Below are positions 28,305 through 38,209 of a stretch of 64,000 nt of DNA, one piece after another (the stretch's first letter is position 1; the number at the start of each line of letters is the position of its first letter). The notes beneath the pieces were generated by a model that had not been told where the DNA came from, did no database searches, and saw only the letters and a program-made list of their open reading frames with translations. This stretch comes from Mycolicibacter senuensis (GTDB lineage: Bacteria; Actinomycetota; Actinomycetes; Mycobacteriales; Mycobacteriaceae). The stretch is taken from contig NZ_LQPS01000028.1 of the NCBI RefSeq assembly GCF_002101885.1, forward strand, positions 1 to 64,000, given 5' to 3'. Position numbers and translations under genes: made by a program.

Positions 28305-28951
28305 CGGTAGATGCCTTCGCGCAGCGCGGTGGCCACCGCGCCGGTGCGGTCGGAGACCCCCAGTTTGCGGTAGATCGAACGAAGGTGGCTCTTGACGGTC
28401 TCGTCGCCGATCACCAGTTTGGTGGCGATGCCGCGGTTGGACAGCCCGCTGACCATGCAGGCCAGGATCTCACTCTCCCGCTGGGTCAGGCCCTGACGGG
28501 CACCCGGCCAGAACTCGTCGCGTTGCAGTCGCGCCGCGGTGCCGGCCGCCCGGGCCGCCAGGGCGGGGTCGATCACCGTCTCGCCGCGGTGGGCCAGCTC
28601 GATCTGGTGCACCAGGTCGTCGCTGCTGATGCTCTTGAGCAGGTAGCCGCTCGCACCCACCCGCAGCGCTTCGAACAGGTACTGCTCGTCGTCGTAGACC
28701 GACAGCATCACAATTTTGCGTTCCGGGTCGCGTTCCCGCAGCGCCAGGCACAGGTCCAGGCCGCTTTCACCGCGCATCCGCACGTCGCACAGCACGACGT
28801 CGGGATCGGTGTCGGCGACCACGGCGAGGGCCTGGTCGGCGCTGATCGCCTGCCCCACCACCTCGATGCGGTCGGAGAACGCGGTGAGCATGGCCCGCAG
28901 GCCCTCGATCACCATCTCGTGATCGTCGACGAGCACCAGTCGCACGGGCAT
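28301..28951 (-). CDS. NarL/FixJ-family response regulator
   Basis: Predicted 216-aa regulator. The receiver domain has acidic pair D9/D10, phospho-acceptor Asp56 (VVLCDVRM) and a conserved Lys after MLSVYDD. The C-terminal LuxR-type helix-turn-helix is LTQRESEILACMVSGLSNRG followed by IATKLVIGDETVKSHL. It is the first gene of the two-gene operon with the GAF kinase. Length and domain order match the NarL class; target genes cannot be read from the window. Confidence 0.93.
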   Translation of the reverse strand: MPVRLVLVDDHEMVIEGLRAMLTAFSDRIEVVGQAISADQALAVVADTDPDVVLCDVRMRGESGLDLCLALRERDPERKIVMLSVYDDEQYLFEALRVGASGYLLKSISSDDLVHQIELAHRGETVIDPALAARAAGTAARLQRDEFWPGARQGLTQRESEILACMVSGLSNRGIATKLVIGDETVKSHLRSIYRKLGVSDRTGAVATALREGIYR

Positions 28952-29068
28952 AGCAAGACAATAAGGCCCCGGCGGTTCAGTGCCCCCGCTCAGACCCTCC
29001 GGCGATTACCCGGACGGTTCCCCCGGATGGGGGAGGACGGCCGGGCTGTTTTTCGGCATCCTGCTGTT

Positions 29069-29602
29069 ATGCAGATCACAACCGAGCTCGCGACATGGAC
29101 CAGTGCCGCCCGCCCGTTCTGGTGGGACCAGGTGCAACCGGATGCCGAGGTGTACCCCCTGCAAGCGGTGATCTTCGACATCGACGCTCTTTCCGACGCC
29201 GACGGGGAGTCCCGCTCCGGACTGATCGACCTGGTGCTGAGCCTGTTCGCCACCGGCCTCTGGGTGGCGGTGGTCGGGGCCGGACCGCGCGACTGGGTGC
29301 AGCCGCGGGTGCGGGAGCTGATCGGGGACGGCATGGCCGAGACCGTCGTCTGCGCCGACGACCTGACCGGTCCCGCCGGTGACGGCGAGCTCTACCGGCT
29401 GGCGCTGTGGGAGCTGGGCATCGTCGCCGGCGAGGCACTGGTGATCACCGGGTCCGAGGCCGGTGCCCGGGCCGCCGCCGGGGCCGGCCTGCCGGTGGTC
29501 AACGCGGGCTCGGCCGGGTACGACGGGCTGTCGGCCCGCGGGTGCCGGGAGCTGCAGGCGCAGCTGGTGGTCGAGCGGTTCAACGGGCGCGTAGCAGGTT
29601 GA
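29069..29602 (+). CDS. HAD-superfamily-like protein
   Basis: Predicted 177-aa protein resembling haloacid-dehalogenase-type phosphatases: AVIFDIDALSDADGE is the DxD motif I region, LWVAVVGAG corresponds to motif II, and ALVITGSEAGARAAAGAGLP to the later core. The catalytic Lys and terminal acidic motif are not obvious, so activity is uncertain. I chose ATG 29069 because upstream codons read through the complement of the response regulator. It is a single gene, divergent from the two-component pair. Confidence 0.7.
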   Translation: MQITTELATWTSAARPFWWDQVQPDAEVYPLQAVIFDIDALSDADGESRSGLIDLVLSLFATGLWVAVVGAGPRDWVQPRVRELIGDGMAETVVCADDLTGPAGDGELYRLALWELGIVAGEALVITGSEAGARAAAGAGLPVVNAGSAGYDGLSARGCRELQAQLVVERFNGRVAG

Positions 29603-29678
29603 CGACTGCGCGCCCGTGCTCGATGCGCGGCGCAGTGATCATTTGACGTTGACCCCGTCGGCCATCGACCATGACGTG

Positions 29679-30335
29679 GTGCGTCGACTGGTGCTTCTGC
29701 TGTGCGCAGCGCTGTGCGCGATGGGGGTGACCTCGGTGACCGCGCCACTGGCCGCGGCGGTCGTCGATCCCTGGTTCGCCGAGGCGGTCGGGAATGCCAC
29801 CCAGGTGGTTTCGGTTGTCGGCGTGGGTCATTCGATCGCAAAGATCGATGTTTATCAGCGGACTACCGCGGGCTGGGAACCCGTGGCGGCCGGGATTCCG
29901 GCGTATGTCGGCTCGGCGGGCATCACCCGGCAAACCAAAGAAGGCGAGCCGTCGACTCCGATGGGGTTTTACCCGCTCGATTCCGCATTCGGCACCGCTC
30001 CGAATCCCGGCGGCGGCCTGCCGTATGTGCAGGTCGGATCCGACCACTGGTGGGACAGCGACTCCAACAGCCCGACCTACAACACCATGCAGATCTGCAA
30101 GAAAGCCCAGTGCCAGTTCGACACGGCGGCCAGCGAGAACCTCAACATCCCGCAGTACCGGCACGCGGTGGTCATCGGCGTCAACAAGTCCCGTACACCC
30201 GGTGACGGCTCCGCCTACTTCTTTCACACCAGCGGCGGCGGGCCGACAGCGGGTTGCGTGGCGATCGACGACGCCACGCTCGTGAAGATCATCGGCTGGC
30301 TGAGGCCGGGCGCGGTGATGGCAATCGCGAAGTAG
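29679..30335 (+). CDS. exported L,D-transpeptidase-fold (YkuD-like) protein, Rv0309 type
   Basis: Predicted 218-aa secreted protein. A signal peptide (RRLVLLLCAALCAMGVTSV, cleavage near APLAAA) is followed by a YkuD-like catalytic domain with FFHTSGGGPTAGCVAID, where the His and Cys would be the catalytic residues. The protein matches Rv0309 of M. tuberculosis closely as I recall it (same 218-aa length), which fixes GTG 29679 as the start; GTG 29676 and a more upstream GTG at 29616 are alternatives. A role in peptidoglycan cross-linking or cell-wall modification is inferred from the fold. It is convergent with mmsB, 4 bp away. Confidence 0.85.
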   Translation: MRRLVLLLCAALCAMGVTSVTAPLAAAVVDPWFAEAVGNATQVVSVVGVGHSIAKIDVYQRTTAGWEPVAAGIPAYVGSAGITRQTKEGEPSTPMGFYPLDSAFGTAPNPGGGLPYVQVGSDHWWDSDSNSPTYNTMQICKKAQCQFDTAASENLNIPQYRHAVVIGVNKSRTPGDGSAYFFHTSGGGPTAGCVAIDDATLVKIIGWLRPGAVMAIAK

Positions 30336-30339
30336 TCGC

Positions 30340-31215
30340 TCAGCTGCTGCGCAGCAGGTTGATCACCGCGCTGAAGTCTTCGCCGCCGTGCTCGGCGGCG
30401 AACTCGCGGTAAATCTGCGCGGCGTGGCTGCCCAGCGGGGCGTTCGCGCCGGTTGAGCCCACCGCGTCCATCGCCAGGTGCAGATCCTTGTCCATCAGCG
30501 CGGTGGCGAATCCCGGCTCGAAGTTCCGGTTCGCCGGGGAGGTGGGCACCGGCCCGGGAACCGGGCAGTTGGTGTGCAGCGCCCAGCAGTTCCCGGTAGC
30601 GCCGGTCATCACGTCGAACAGCGCCTGGTCGGCCAGGCCGAGTTTCTCGGCCAGCACGAACGCCTCGGCGACGGCCACCTGCTGGACGGCCAGCACCATG
30701 TTGTTGCAGATCTTGGCGGCCTGGCCGGCGCCGGCCGCGCCGCAGTGGGTGACCTTGGCCGCCATCGGCTCGAGCACCGGCGTCGCGCGCTGCACGGCGT
30801 CCGGCTCTCCGCCGACCATGAACGCCAACCGCCCGGCGACCGCACCGGTGACCCCGCCGGACACCGGCGCGTCGAGTTGGGCGAGCCCGTGTGAGCCGGC
30901 CAGCGCGTGCACCTCGCGTGCGTCGGCGACCGAGATGGTGGAGCTGTCGATGAACAGGGTGCCCGGCCCGGCCGCCGGCAGGATGTCGGCGTAGCAGCGT
31001 TTCACCGCGTCGCCGTGCGGCAGCATGGTGATCACCACGCCGGCGCCGGCGACCGCTTCGGAAGCCGACGGCTGGACGCTCACCCCGCGCTGCTCGGCGG
31101 CCGTGGCCGCCGCCGGCACCGGGTCGAAGCCGCGCACGGTATGCCCGGCGGACACCAGATTCGCCGACATCGGACCACCCATGTGTCCCAATCCCAGAAA
31201 TGCGACGGTCTGCAT
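30340..31215 (-). CDS. mmsB: 3-hydroxyisobutyrate dehydrogenase
   Basis: Predicted 291-aa NAD-dependent enzyme oxidising 3-hydroxyisobutyrate to methylmalonate semialdehyde in valine degradation. The Rossmann motif is GLGHMGGPM (residues 8-16), substrate-binding DAPVSGGVTGA at 115-125, and the catalytic Lys168 in GAGQAAKICNNM. It is the last gene of the mmsA-fadE9-mmsB operon, 8 bp after fadE9, and its product feeds mmsA. The start is ATG at plus-strand 31213-31215. Confidence 0.94.
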   Translation of the reverse strand: MQTVAFLGLGHMGGPMSANLVSAGHTVRGFDPVPAAATAAEQRGVSVQPSASEAVAGAGVVITMLPHGDAVKRCYADILPAAGPGTLFIDSSTISVADAREVHALAGSHGLAQLDAPVSGGVTGAVAGRLAFMVGGEPDAVQRATPVLEPMAAKVTHCGAAGAGQAAKICNNMVLAVQQVAVAEAFVLAEKLGLADQALFDVMTGATGNCWALHTNCPVPGPVPTSPANRNFEPGFATALMDKDLHLAMDAVGSTGANAPLGSHAAQIYREFAAEHGGEDFSAVINLLRSS

Positions 31216-31223
31216 CGAAGCTC

Positions 31224-32399
31224 CTAGCTGCCGGTCCGGACCCGAGCGGCCTCGGCTCGGCCGACGACCATCCGCATGATCTCGTTGGTGCCCTCCAGGA
31301 TGCGGTGCACGCGCAGATCCCGGACGATCTTCTCCAGACCGTACTCGCGCAGGTACCCGTAGCCGCCGTGCAGCTGCAGTGCCTGATCGGCCACGGTGAA
31401 GCAGGCGTCGGTGACGTAGCGCTTGGCCATCGCGCACAGTTCCACCTTGTCCTCGGCGCCGTCGTCGAGGGCGGTCGCCGCCCGCCACAGCAGCAGCCGG
31501 GAGGTCTCCAGTGCGGTGGCCATGTCGGCCAGGGTGAACCGGATCGTCGGCTCGTCGAGCAGCGGCTTGCCGAACGCGATCCGGTCGGCCAGGTAGGCGC
31601 CGGTCTTGTCGAACGCGGCCCGGCCGCCGCCCAGTGAGCAGGCCGCGATGTTGATCCGGCCGCCGTTGAGGCCGTTCATCGCGATAGCAAAACCGGAGCC
31701 GTTTCCGTCTTCGCCGCCGAGCATCGCTTCGGCGGGCACCCGCACCCCGTCCAGGATCACCTGCGCTGTCGGTTGGGCGTTCCAGCCCATCTTCTGCTCG
31801 GCGGCTCCGAAACTCAGTCCCGGAGTGTCCTTGTCGATGATGAACGCCGAGATCCCGCGAGGGCCGTCGGCCCCGGTGCGCGCCATCACCACATACACGT
31901 CCGAGACCCCGGCGCCGGAGATGAACTGCTTGACGCCGTCGAGCACGTAATCTGCGTTCTGTCCGGGCCCGGACCGCACCGCGCGGGTGCTCAACGCGCT
32001 GGCATCGGAGCCGGCGCCGGGCTCGGTCAGGCAGTAACTGGCGACCGCGGTCATCGGCGCCAGCTGCGGCACCCAGGTCTTGCGTTGTTCTTCGGTGCCG
32101 TAGCTGTCGATCATCCAGGCGCACATGTTGTGGATCGACAGGTAGGCGGCGATCACCGGGTCGGCGATGGCAAGTTGCTCGAAGATACGCACGCCGTCGA
32201 GGCGGCGCAGCCCGGAGCCACCGGCATCCTCACGGCAGTAGATCGCCGCCATGCCCAACTCGGCCGCCTCCCGCATCACCTCGACCGGGAAGTGGTGTGT
32301 GGCATCCCATTCCAGCGCGTGCGGGGCGAGCCGCTTCTCGGCGAACGCCGCCGCTGTCTCGACGATCACCCGTTCTTCGTCATCCATCAGGGTCTTCAT
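31224..32399 (-). CDS. fadE9: acyl-CoA dehydrogenase, isobutyryl-CoA type
   Basis: Predicted 391-aa flavin-dependent acyl-CoA dehydrogenase, probably acting on isobutyryl-CoA in valine catabolism. It shows CLTEPGAGSDASAL, the FAD/substrate region RINIAACSLGGGRAAF, and QLHGGYGYLREYGLEKIVRD. The likely catalytic base is Glu369 in LEGTNEIMR. I chose ATG at 32399 because MKTLMDDEERVIVETAAAFA is the natural N-terminus. It is flanked by mmsA (11 bp upstream) and mmsB (8 bp downstream), an arrangement also found at Rv0751c-Rv0753c, which supports the substrate assignment. Confidence 0.93.
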   Translation of the reverse strand: MKTLMDDEERVIVETAAAFAEKRLAPHALEWDATHHFPVEVMREAAELGMAAIYCREDAGGSGLRRLDGVRIFEQLAIADPVIAAYLSIHNMCAWMIDSYGTEEQRKTWVPQLAPMTAVASYCLTEPGAGSDASALSTRAVRSGPGQNADYVLDGVKQFISGAGVSDVYVVMARTGADGPRGISAFIIDKDTPGLSFGAAEQKMGWNAQPTAQVILDGVRVPAEAMLGGEDGNGSGFAIAMNGLNGGRINIAACSLGGGRAAFDKTGAYLADRIAFGKPLLDEPTIRFTLADMATALETSRLLLWRAATALDDGAEDKVELCAMAKRYVTDACFTVADQALQLHGGYGYLREYGLEKIVRDLRVHRILEGTNEIMRMVVGRAEAARVRTGS

Positions 32400-32410
32400 G
32401 TGTCCAACCC

Positions 32411-33931
32411 CTATTGCATTGTGGGGATGTGGAATTCGGCGCCGTCCTTGATGCCCGACGGCCAGCGCTGGGTGACGGTCTTGACCTTGGTGTAGAAGGT
32501 GATCGACGCGGTGCCGTGCTGGTTGAGGTCGCCGAAGCCGGAGCGCTTCCAACCGCCGAACGTGTGGTAGGCCACCGGCACCGGGATCGGCACGTTCACC
32601 CCGACCATGCCGACCTGCACCCGGGAGGTGAAGTCGCGGGCGGTGTCGCCGTCGCGGGTGAAGATCGCCACGCCGTTGCCGTACTCGTGTTCGGAGGGAA
32701 GCGCCAGGGCCTCTTCGTAGTCCTTGGCGCGCACCATGCACAACACCGGGCCGAAGATCTCGTCGGTGTAGATCGACATCTCGGTGGTGACGTGGTCGAA
32801 CAGGGTCGGCCCGGCGAAGAAGCCACCGGAGAGGTCCGCGTCCCCGAACTGGGTGTCGTCGCTGGCCCGTTCCCGGCCGTCGATCACCAGTTCGGCGCCG
32901 GCGGCCACCCCTTGGCCGATGTAGTCGTTGACCCGGTCGAGGGCGGCGCGGGTGACCAGCGGGCCGTAGTCGGCCTTGGGGTCGAGGCTGTGGCCCACCC
33001 GCAGGCCGTTGATCCGCTCGGTCAGCCGGGCGCGCAGCCGCTCGGCGGTCTGCTCGCCGACCGGCACCGCCACCGAGATCGCCATGCACCGCTCGCCGGC
33101 GCTGCCGTAGCCGGCGCCGATCAAGGCGTCGACGGCCTGGTCCAGGTCGGCGTCGGGCATCACGATCATGTGGTTCTTCGCCCCGCCGAAGCACTGCGCC
33201 CGCTTGCCGTTGGCGGTCGCCGTGGAGTAGATGTACTGCGCGATGTCGGAGCTGCCGACGAAACCGATCGCGGCGACGTCCGGGTGGTGCAGCAGCGCGT
33301 CGACGGCTTCCTTGTCGCCGTGCACCACCTGCAGCACCCCCGGCGGCAGCCCAGCCTCGACGAACAACTCGGCCAGCCGCACCGGCACCGAGGGGTCGCG
33401 CTCGGACGGCTTGAGGATGAAGGCGTTACCGCAGGCCAGTGCCGGCCCGGCCTGCCACAGCGGGATCATCGCGGGGAAGTTGAACGGGGTGATCCCGGCG
33501 ACCACGCCCAGCGGCTGGCGCAGCGAGAAAACGTCGATGCCCGGCCCGGCCCCCTCGGTGTGCTCGCCCTTGAGCAAGTGCGGGATGCCGACGGAGAACT
33601 CGATCACCTCGATGCCGCGTTGAATGTCGCCGCGGGCGTCCTCGAGGGTCTTGCCGTGCTCGCGTGAGAGCAGCTCGGCCAGTTCGTCGATGTTGTCGTT
33701 GACCAGGTTGATGAAGCGCATCATCACCCGGGCGCGGCGTTGCGGGTTCTGGGCGGCCCAGCCGCGCTGGGCGGCCGCAGCCGATGCGACCGCGCCGTCG
33801 ACGTCGGCGGCGTTGGCCAGCGGCAGCGTCGCCTGGACCCCGCCGGTGTTGGGGTCGAAGACGTCGGTGCTGCGTTGCGATCCGCCGGCGGTGCGGCGGC
33901 CGTCGATGAAGTGTGGAATCTGAGTGCTCAT
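32411..33931 (-). CDS. mmsA: methylmalonate-semialdehyde dehydrogenase (acylating)
   Basis: Predicted 506-aa CoA-dependent aldehyde dehydrogenase converting methylmalonate semialdehyde to propionyl-CoA. The N-terminal FIDGRR, the TPFNFPAMIPLW loop (148-159), IGFVGSSDIAQYIY, and the nucleophile Cys282 in GERCMAISVAVPVGE are characteristic. It is the first gene of the valine operon. A perfect 18-bp inverted repeat (33983-34000) sits about 52 bp upstream of its ATG and is probably an operator. Confidence 0.95.
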   Translation of the reverse strand: MSTQIPHFIDGRRTAGGSQRSTDVFDPNTGGVQATLPLANAADVDGAVASAAAAQRGWAAQNPQRRARVMMRFINLVNDNIDELAELLSREHGKTLEDARGDIQRGIEVIEFSVGIPHLLKGEHTEGAGPGIDVFSLRQPLGVVAGITPFNFPAMIPLWQAGPALACGNAFILKPSERDPSVPVRLAELFVEAGLPPGVLQVVHGDKEAVDALLHHPDVAAIGFVGSSDIAQYIYSTATANGKRAQCFGGAKNHMIVMPDADLDQAVDALIGAGYGSAGERCMAISVAVPVGEQTAERLRARLTERINGLRVGHSLDPKADYGPLVTRAALDRVNDYIGQGVAAGAELVIDGRERASDDTQFGDADLSGGFFAGPTLFDHVTTEMSIYTDEIFGPVLCMVRAKDYEEALALPSEHEYGNGVAIFTRDGDTARDFTSRVQVGMVGVNVPIPVPVAYHTFGGWKRSGFGDLNQHGTASITFYTKVKTVTQRWPSGIKDGAEFHIPTMQ

Positions 33932-33982
33932 GCGTCATCCCCGTGAAGTCGTGGTGAGCCGGGCCGGCCCTACCCCGAAGAA

Positions 33983-34000
33983 TACTAGGACATCCTAGTA
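33983..34000. promoter_or_regulatory. perfect palindrome TACTAGGA-CA-TCCTAGTA, likely operator
   Basis: Two perfect 8-bp arms separated by CA lie 52 bp upstream of mmsA and 59 bp from the end of the carotenoid oxygenase gene. Sequence of this kind, in an AT-rich patch before an acyl-CoA/valine operon, is typical of a TetR- or GntR-type operator. The regulator is not encoded next to it. Confidence 0.6.
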
Positions 34001-34059
34001 AATGCGAGGGGGTCACGTGCCGCGGGTGCGGTCCGGCACGGTTGGGGCCTAGATCAGGC

Positions 34060-35484
34060 CTAAATCCGCGCCACCCGCGGGGTGAAGCAGCCGTGGAATG
34101 TCAGCGGCAGATGGTGCCGGAGCCGTCCGGTGAAGACCGGGCCGGCGGCCACGTTCTTGGCGTCGAACACCAGCAGGCCGGCGATGTTGTTGATGCCGTC
34201 TTGGCACGGCACCAGCAGCCAGCCGTCGTCCTCGTCGGTGCCGCCGGGCCGGCCCGCGAAGACGCCCTCGTGCGGCAGGTGGCCCGGCGGTAGCGCGTAC
34301 ATGAGCTGTGTCCCTGTGCTGTTGTCGATGCGGGCGACCGCATTCGGGTAGCCGGCGGCGCCGGTGCTCGCCGACAGGTAGGTGTAGCGCTGCGGCAAGC
34401 CGGTGCGGGTCAGGTTGAACGTCGGAAACTCGCCGTAGCTCTCGGTGAGCCGTTCCGACGCCACCCTGCCCGACGGTGTGATCCGCAGCCGCGTCAGATG
34501 CCCCCCGTAGGGCATGGTGCCGGTCTGGGCCAGCGCCTGCACCGAGGAGAGCTGGCCGTTGAGGTCTTCCCAGGTGGCGTCGTAGTCGACCAGTTCGACG
34601 ATGGTGTCGCCCCGGTCCTCGTAGGCGTTGGCCAGGTGCAGGTGCAGCGTCGGATCGGTGTGCAGCACACGGGGTTTGCCGCCGTCCCGCGGCACCAGTG
34701 CGATCATGGTGCCGCGGGACGCGTCGTAGTCGATGGCATCGATGAAGTTGCGCATCCCCAGGCCCGCGGCGAGCATCTTGGCGGGCGGAAACAGCAGCGG
34801 CGGGATCACGAACACCATGTGACGTGCGGTCAGTCCGACATCATGGTTGAACATCGGCGCCGGCAGCTTGAGCTGCCCCAAGCGGTGCAGCGTGCCGGCG
34901 CGGTCCACCCGGTAGCAGATCAGCTTGGGGATGGGCATCATCGCCATGCCGAAGTTGAACATCTCGCCCGTCACGGGATCCCACTTCGGGTGGGCCGAGA
35001 AGGCGCCCAGCCACTTCAGCTTGCCGCCGAATCGGTGAATACCGATGGTGTCCAGGGTGTCCGGGTCGATCTCGGTGGGCGGGCCGCCCTCCCATAGCGC
35101 CAGCAGCTTTCCGGCATGCACGACCACGCCGGTGTTGGCGACGTTGGCCGGAAAGCGCAGCGCGTTGGTCCAGATCCCGCCCGGGCGCATCGTTCCCAGC
35201 GCGCGGTACGGAGCTCCCTTGGACGCCAGCGATTTCCGGTAGTGCTTGGTGGCGACGTAGCGGTTGCGGTAGTGCAGCCTGCCGTCGGCGAAGGTGAACA
35301 TCGACAGCATGCCGTCGCCGTCGAAGAGATGGCCGAGTTGCTGGCCTCCGGCGTCGAGCTTCCCGGGTCCGTTGCGGTACAGCGTGCCATGCAGGTCGGC
35401 GGGGAGTTCGCCGTCGTAGTCGTCGACGACGTAGTCGAATTCGTCATACAGCGGGGCGTAGGCGGTGACACTGGGGCTGGGCAT
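34060..35484 (-). CDS. carotenoid cleavage dioxygenase family protein
   Basis: Predicted 474-aa non-haem iron oxygenase of the RPE65/CCD family. Four iron-ligating histidines are visible: His165 (FSAHPKWD), His214 (MFNHDVG), His283 (LHLANAYEDRGD) and His464 (TFHGCF), the last ten residues from the end. FDGDGML near residue 55 is also conserved. The family cleaves carotenoids or stilbene-like double bonds; Rv0654 is a mycobacterial member. It follows rmlC by 36 bp on the same strand, so it may be a third gene of the rmlB-rmlC transcript although no functional link is obvious. Confidence 0.92.
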   Translation of the reverse strand: MPSPSVTAYAPLYDEFDYVVDDYDGELPADLHGTLYRNGPGKLDAGGQQLGHLFDGDGMLSMFTFADGRLHYRNRYVATKHYRKSLASKGAPYRALGTMRPGGIWTNALRFPANVANTGVVVHAGKLLALWEGGPPTEIDPDTLDTIGIHRFGGKLKWLGAFSAHPKWDPVTGEMFNFGMAMMPIPKLICYRVDRAGTLHRLGQLKLPAPMFNHDVGLTARHMVFVIPPLLFPPAKMLAAGLGMRNFIDAIDYDASRGTMIALVPRDGGKPRVLHTDPTLHLHLANAYEDRGDTIVELVDYDATWEDLNGQLSSVQALAQTGTMPYGGHLTRLRITPSGRVASERLTESYGEFPTFNLTRTGLPQRYTYLSASTGAAGYPNAVARIDNSTGTQLMYALPPGHLPHEGVFAGRPGGTDEDDGWLLVPCQDGINNIAGLLVFDAKNVAAGPVFTGRLRHHLPLTFHGCFTPRVARI

Positions 35485-35520
35485 GGCTGCTCCTGGTGGT
35501 TGACGGGCTAGCTGCCTCGG

Positions 35521-36093
35521 TTACGTCTGATCCCAGGCCGGCAACAGTCCGGCGGCCCGCACCTCGGCCAGGGTGGGTGCGTCACGGTCGCGCTCGGAGA
35601 CCACCAGCGGGTGATCGTCGGGCCAGTCGATCCCGATGGCGGGGTCGGTGGCGCTGATGGTGTGCTCACGCTGCGGGTCGTACTCGGCTGAGCACAGGTA
35701 CATCACCGTCGAATCATCTTGCAGTGCAACGAATCCATGCGCCAGGCCGGCGGCCAGATACACCGATCGACGGTCGCGGGCGTCCAGCAGCACCGCATCC
35801 CAGCGGCCGTAGGTCGGCGAACCGACCCGGATGTCGACGACTACGTCGAAGACCGACCCCGACACACAGGTGACGTACTTGGCCTGCCCGGGCGGCAGCT
35901 GGGCGAAGTGCAGGCCGCGCAACACCCCGGCGCCCGACACCGAGCAGTTGGCCTGCCGCAGGTCGAACCGGTGACCGGCAAGCCCGGTGAACTCGCGGTC
36001 GGTGAACCATTCGAAGAACACGCCACGCGCGTCGGCGTGTTGGGTCGGGGTGAGCTCCCATGCGCCGGGAACGGCAAGTTCGCGGAACGCCAT
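35521..36093 (-). CDS. rmlC: dTDP-4-dehydrorhamnose 3,5-epimerase
   Basis: Predicted 190-aa cupin-fold epimerase, third step of dTDP-L-rhamnose synthesis for the arabinogalactan linker of the mycobacterial wall. The catalytic His62 is in GVLRGLHFAQ and the acid Tyr132 in VMYLCSAEYDP; VYLAAGLAHGF is the core strand. Start ATG is 1 bp after the rmlB stop. It corresponds to Rv3465. Confidence 0.95.
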   Translation of the reverse strand: MAFRELAVPGAWELTPTQHADARGVFFEWFTDREFTGLAGHRFDLRQANCSVSGAGVLRGLHFAQLPPGQAKYVTCVSGSVFDVVVDIRVGSPTYGRWDAVLLDARDRRSVYLAAGLAHGFVALQDDSTVMYLCSAEYDPQREHTISATDPAIGIDWPDDHPLVVSERDRDAPTLAEVRAAGLLPAWDQT

Positions 36094-36094
36094 C

Positions 36095-37111
<1,017 letters not shown>

Positions 37112-37154
37112 CTATCGGCGATCGCAACCGAGACCCGCGCGAGTGGAAAATCCG

Positions 37155-37196
37155 CGACGCGACTTCAGCGTGTCGCGTCGTGAGATTCTGTCTCAC
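37155..37196. other. two adjacent hairpins upstream of rmlB
   Basis: A 9-bp stem (CGACGCGAC at 37155-37163 with 37172-37180, loop 8 nt) is followed directly by a 6-bp stem (GTGAGA at 37180-37185 with TCTCAC at 37191-37196, loop 5 nt). The pair lies between the stop of the F420-type gene and the rmlB start, both on the minus strand. It may terminate the upstream transcript or form part of the rmlB leader. Confidence 0.45.
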
Positions 37197-37223
37197 GCTA
37201 TGGGGGCCTCACGCTATGGGGGC
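37192..37223. repeat. perfect 16-bp tandem duplication
   Basis: CTCACGCTATGGGGGC occurs at 37192-37207 and again at 37208-37223, with the second copy abutting the stop codon of the F420-type gene. The first copy supplies one arm of the second hairpin listed above. It looks like a short slippage or repair duplication. Confidence 0.85.
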
Positions 37224-38081
37224 TCAGTCGGGCGGCGTCAACCCCAGCGGCCCGGCCAGCTCCGTCAGCGTCGGCAGCAGCGCCTTCCAGCCGCCGAGCA
37301 CCTGGATCGTCACCTGGTCCGCGCCGGCGTCCAGGTGCTCACCCAACCGGGCGGCCACGTCGTCGGCGCTGCCGTGCGCCACCACGGCGTCGATCAACCG
37401 GTCGCTGCCGGGGGCACGTACGTCGCGATCGGTGAAGCCCAGCCTGTGCCAGTTGTTGACGTAGTTCGACAGCCGCAGATAGAAGCCGACCGCCTCGCGG
37501 CCGGTCTCGCGGGCGGCGGCGGCATCGGTGGAGAGCACCACCTTGTGTTCGGGGGCCAGGAACACCGACGGCCCGACCAGTCCGCGCGCGGTGGCGGTGT
37601 GCGCGGGAGTGGTCAGGTAGGGGTGTGCCCCGGCGCTGCGCTCCGCTGCCAGGCGCAGCACCTTGGGGCCCAGCGCGGCCAGCACCCGGCGGCTGGTGGG
37701 CACACCGGCCGCGTCGAGGGTGTCGAGATAGTCGACCAGGGCCTGATACGGGCTGCTGTACTCGGCGGTGGCCTCGCGGTGACCGACGCCCACCCCGAGC
37801 AGGAACCGGCCCGGGTGAGCGGCCTCGATCCGGTGGAACGACTCCGCGACCTGCGGCGCCGGCGCCGACCAGACGTTGACGATGCCGGTCGCGACCTGCA
37901 GCGTCGTCGTCGCCGCCAGCAGCGGTTCGACGAAGGAGAGCTCAGCGGCGGGTGACATGCCCACCCAGATGGCGCCGTACCCCAGCTGTTCGATCTCGGC
38001 GGCCTGCTCCGGCGTGGGCGAGCCGCCGGTCCAGACTCCGTAGCGGCCCAACTCGGGCTTGAGTGACATTCCTTCGGTCAT
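37224..38081 (-). CDS. LLM-class F420-dependent oxidoreductase (Rv3463 type)
   Basis: Predicted 285-aa member of the luciferase-like monooxygenase superfamily that uses coenzyme F420 in mycobacteria. Visible features are GYGAIWVGMSPAAELSFVEP, LQVATGIVNVWSAP, HPGRFLLGVGVGHRE and VTIQVLGGWKALLP at the end. Its length equals Rv3463 (285 aa), which also lies next to infA. M1 and M5 (MSLKPE, start at 38069) are alternative starts. The substrate is unknown. It is divergent from infA across a 304-bp promoter region. Confidence 0.88.
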   Translation of the reverse strand: MTEGMSLKPELGRYGVWTGGSPTPEQAAEIEQLGYGAIWVGMSPAAELSFVEPLLAATTTLQVATGIVNVWSAPAPQVAESFHRIEAAHPGRFLLGVGVGHREATAEYSSPYQALVDYLDTLDAAGVPTSRRVLAALGPKVLRLAAERSAGAHPYLTTPAHTATARGLVGPSVFLAPEHKVVLSTDAAAARETGREAVGFYLRLSNYVNNWHRLGFTDRDVRAPGSDRLIDAVVAHGSADDVAARLGEHLDAGADQVTIQVLGGWKALLPTLTELAGPLGLTPPD

Positions 38082-38180
38082 GTGCGTCCCATCGGGTGTT
38101 CGGCGACGGTTTGGCGGATCGTGGCGGTGGACTGCGTTGTCGGTACCAGTCTGTCACCGCCCGCTTCCGGGCCGACGATT

Positions 38181-38209
38181 TTGGTGCCCGGCTCCTCAAC
38201 GGGTATCGT
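38181..38209 (+). promoter_or_regulatory. candidate promoter of the infA operon
   Basis: TTGGTG (38181-38186) and TATCGT (38204-38209) are 17 nt apart. Transcription would start near 38216, leaving a leader of about 170 nt before infA. The 304-bp region 38082-38385, shared with the divergent F420-type gene, contains no other gene. A CGGAGGA ribosome site lies about 20 bp upstream of the infA ATG. Confidence 0.45.
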
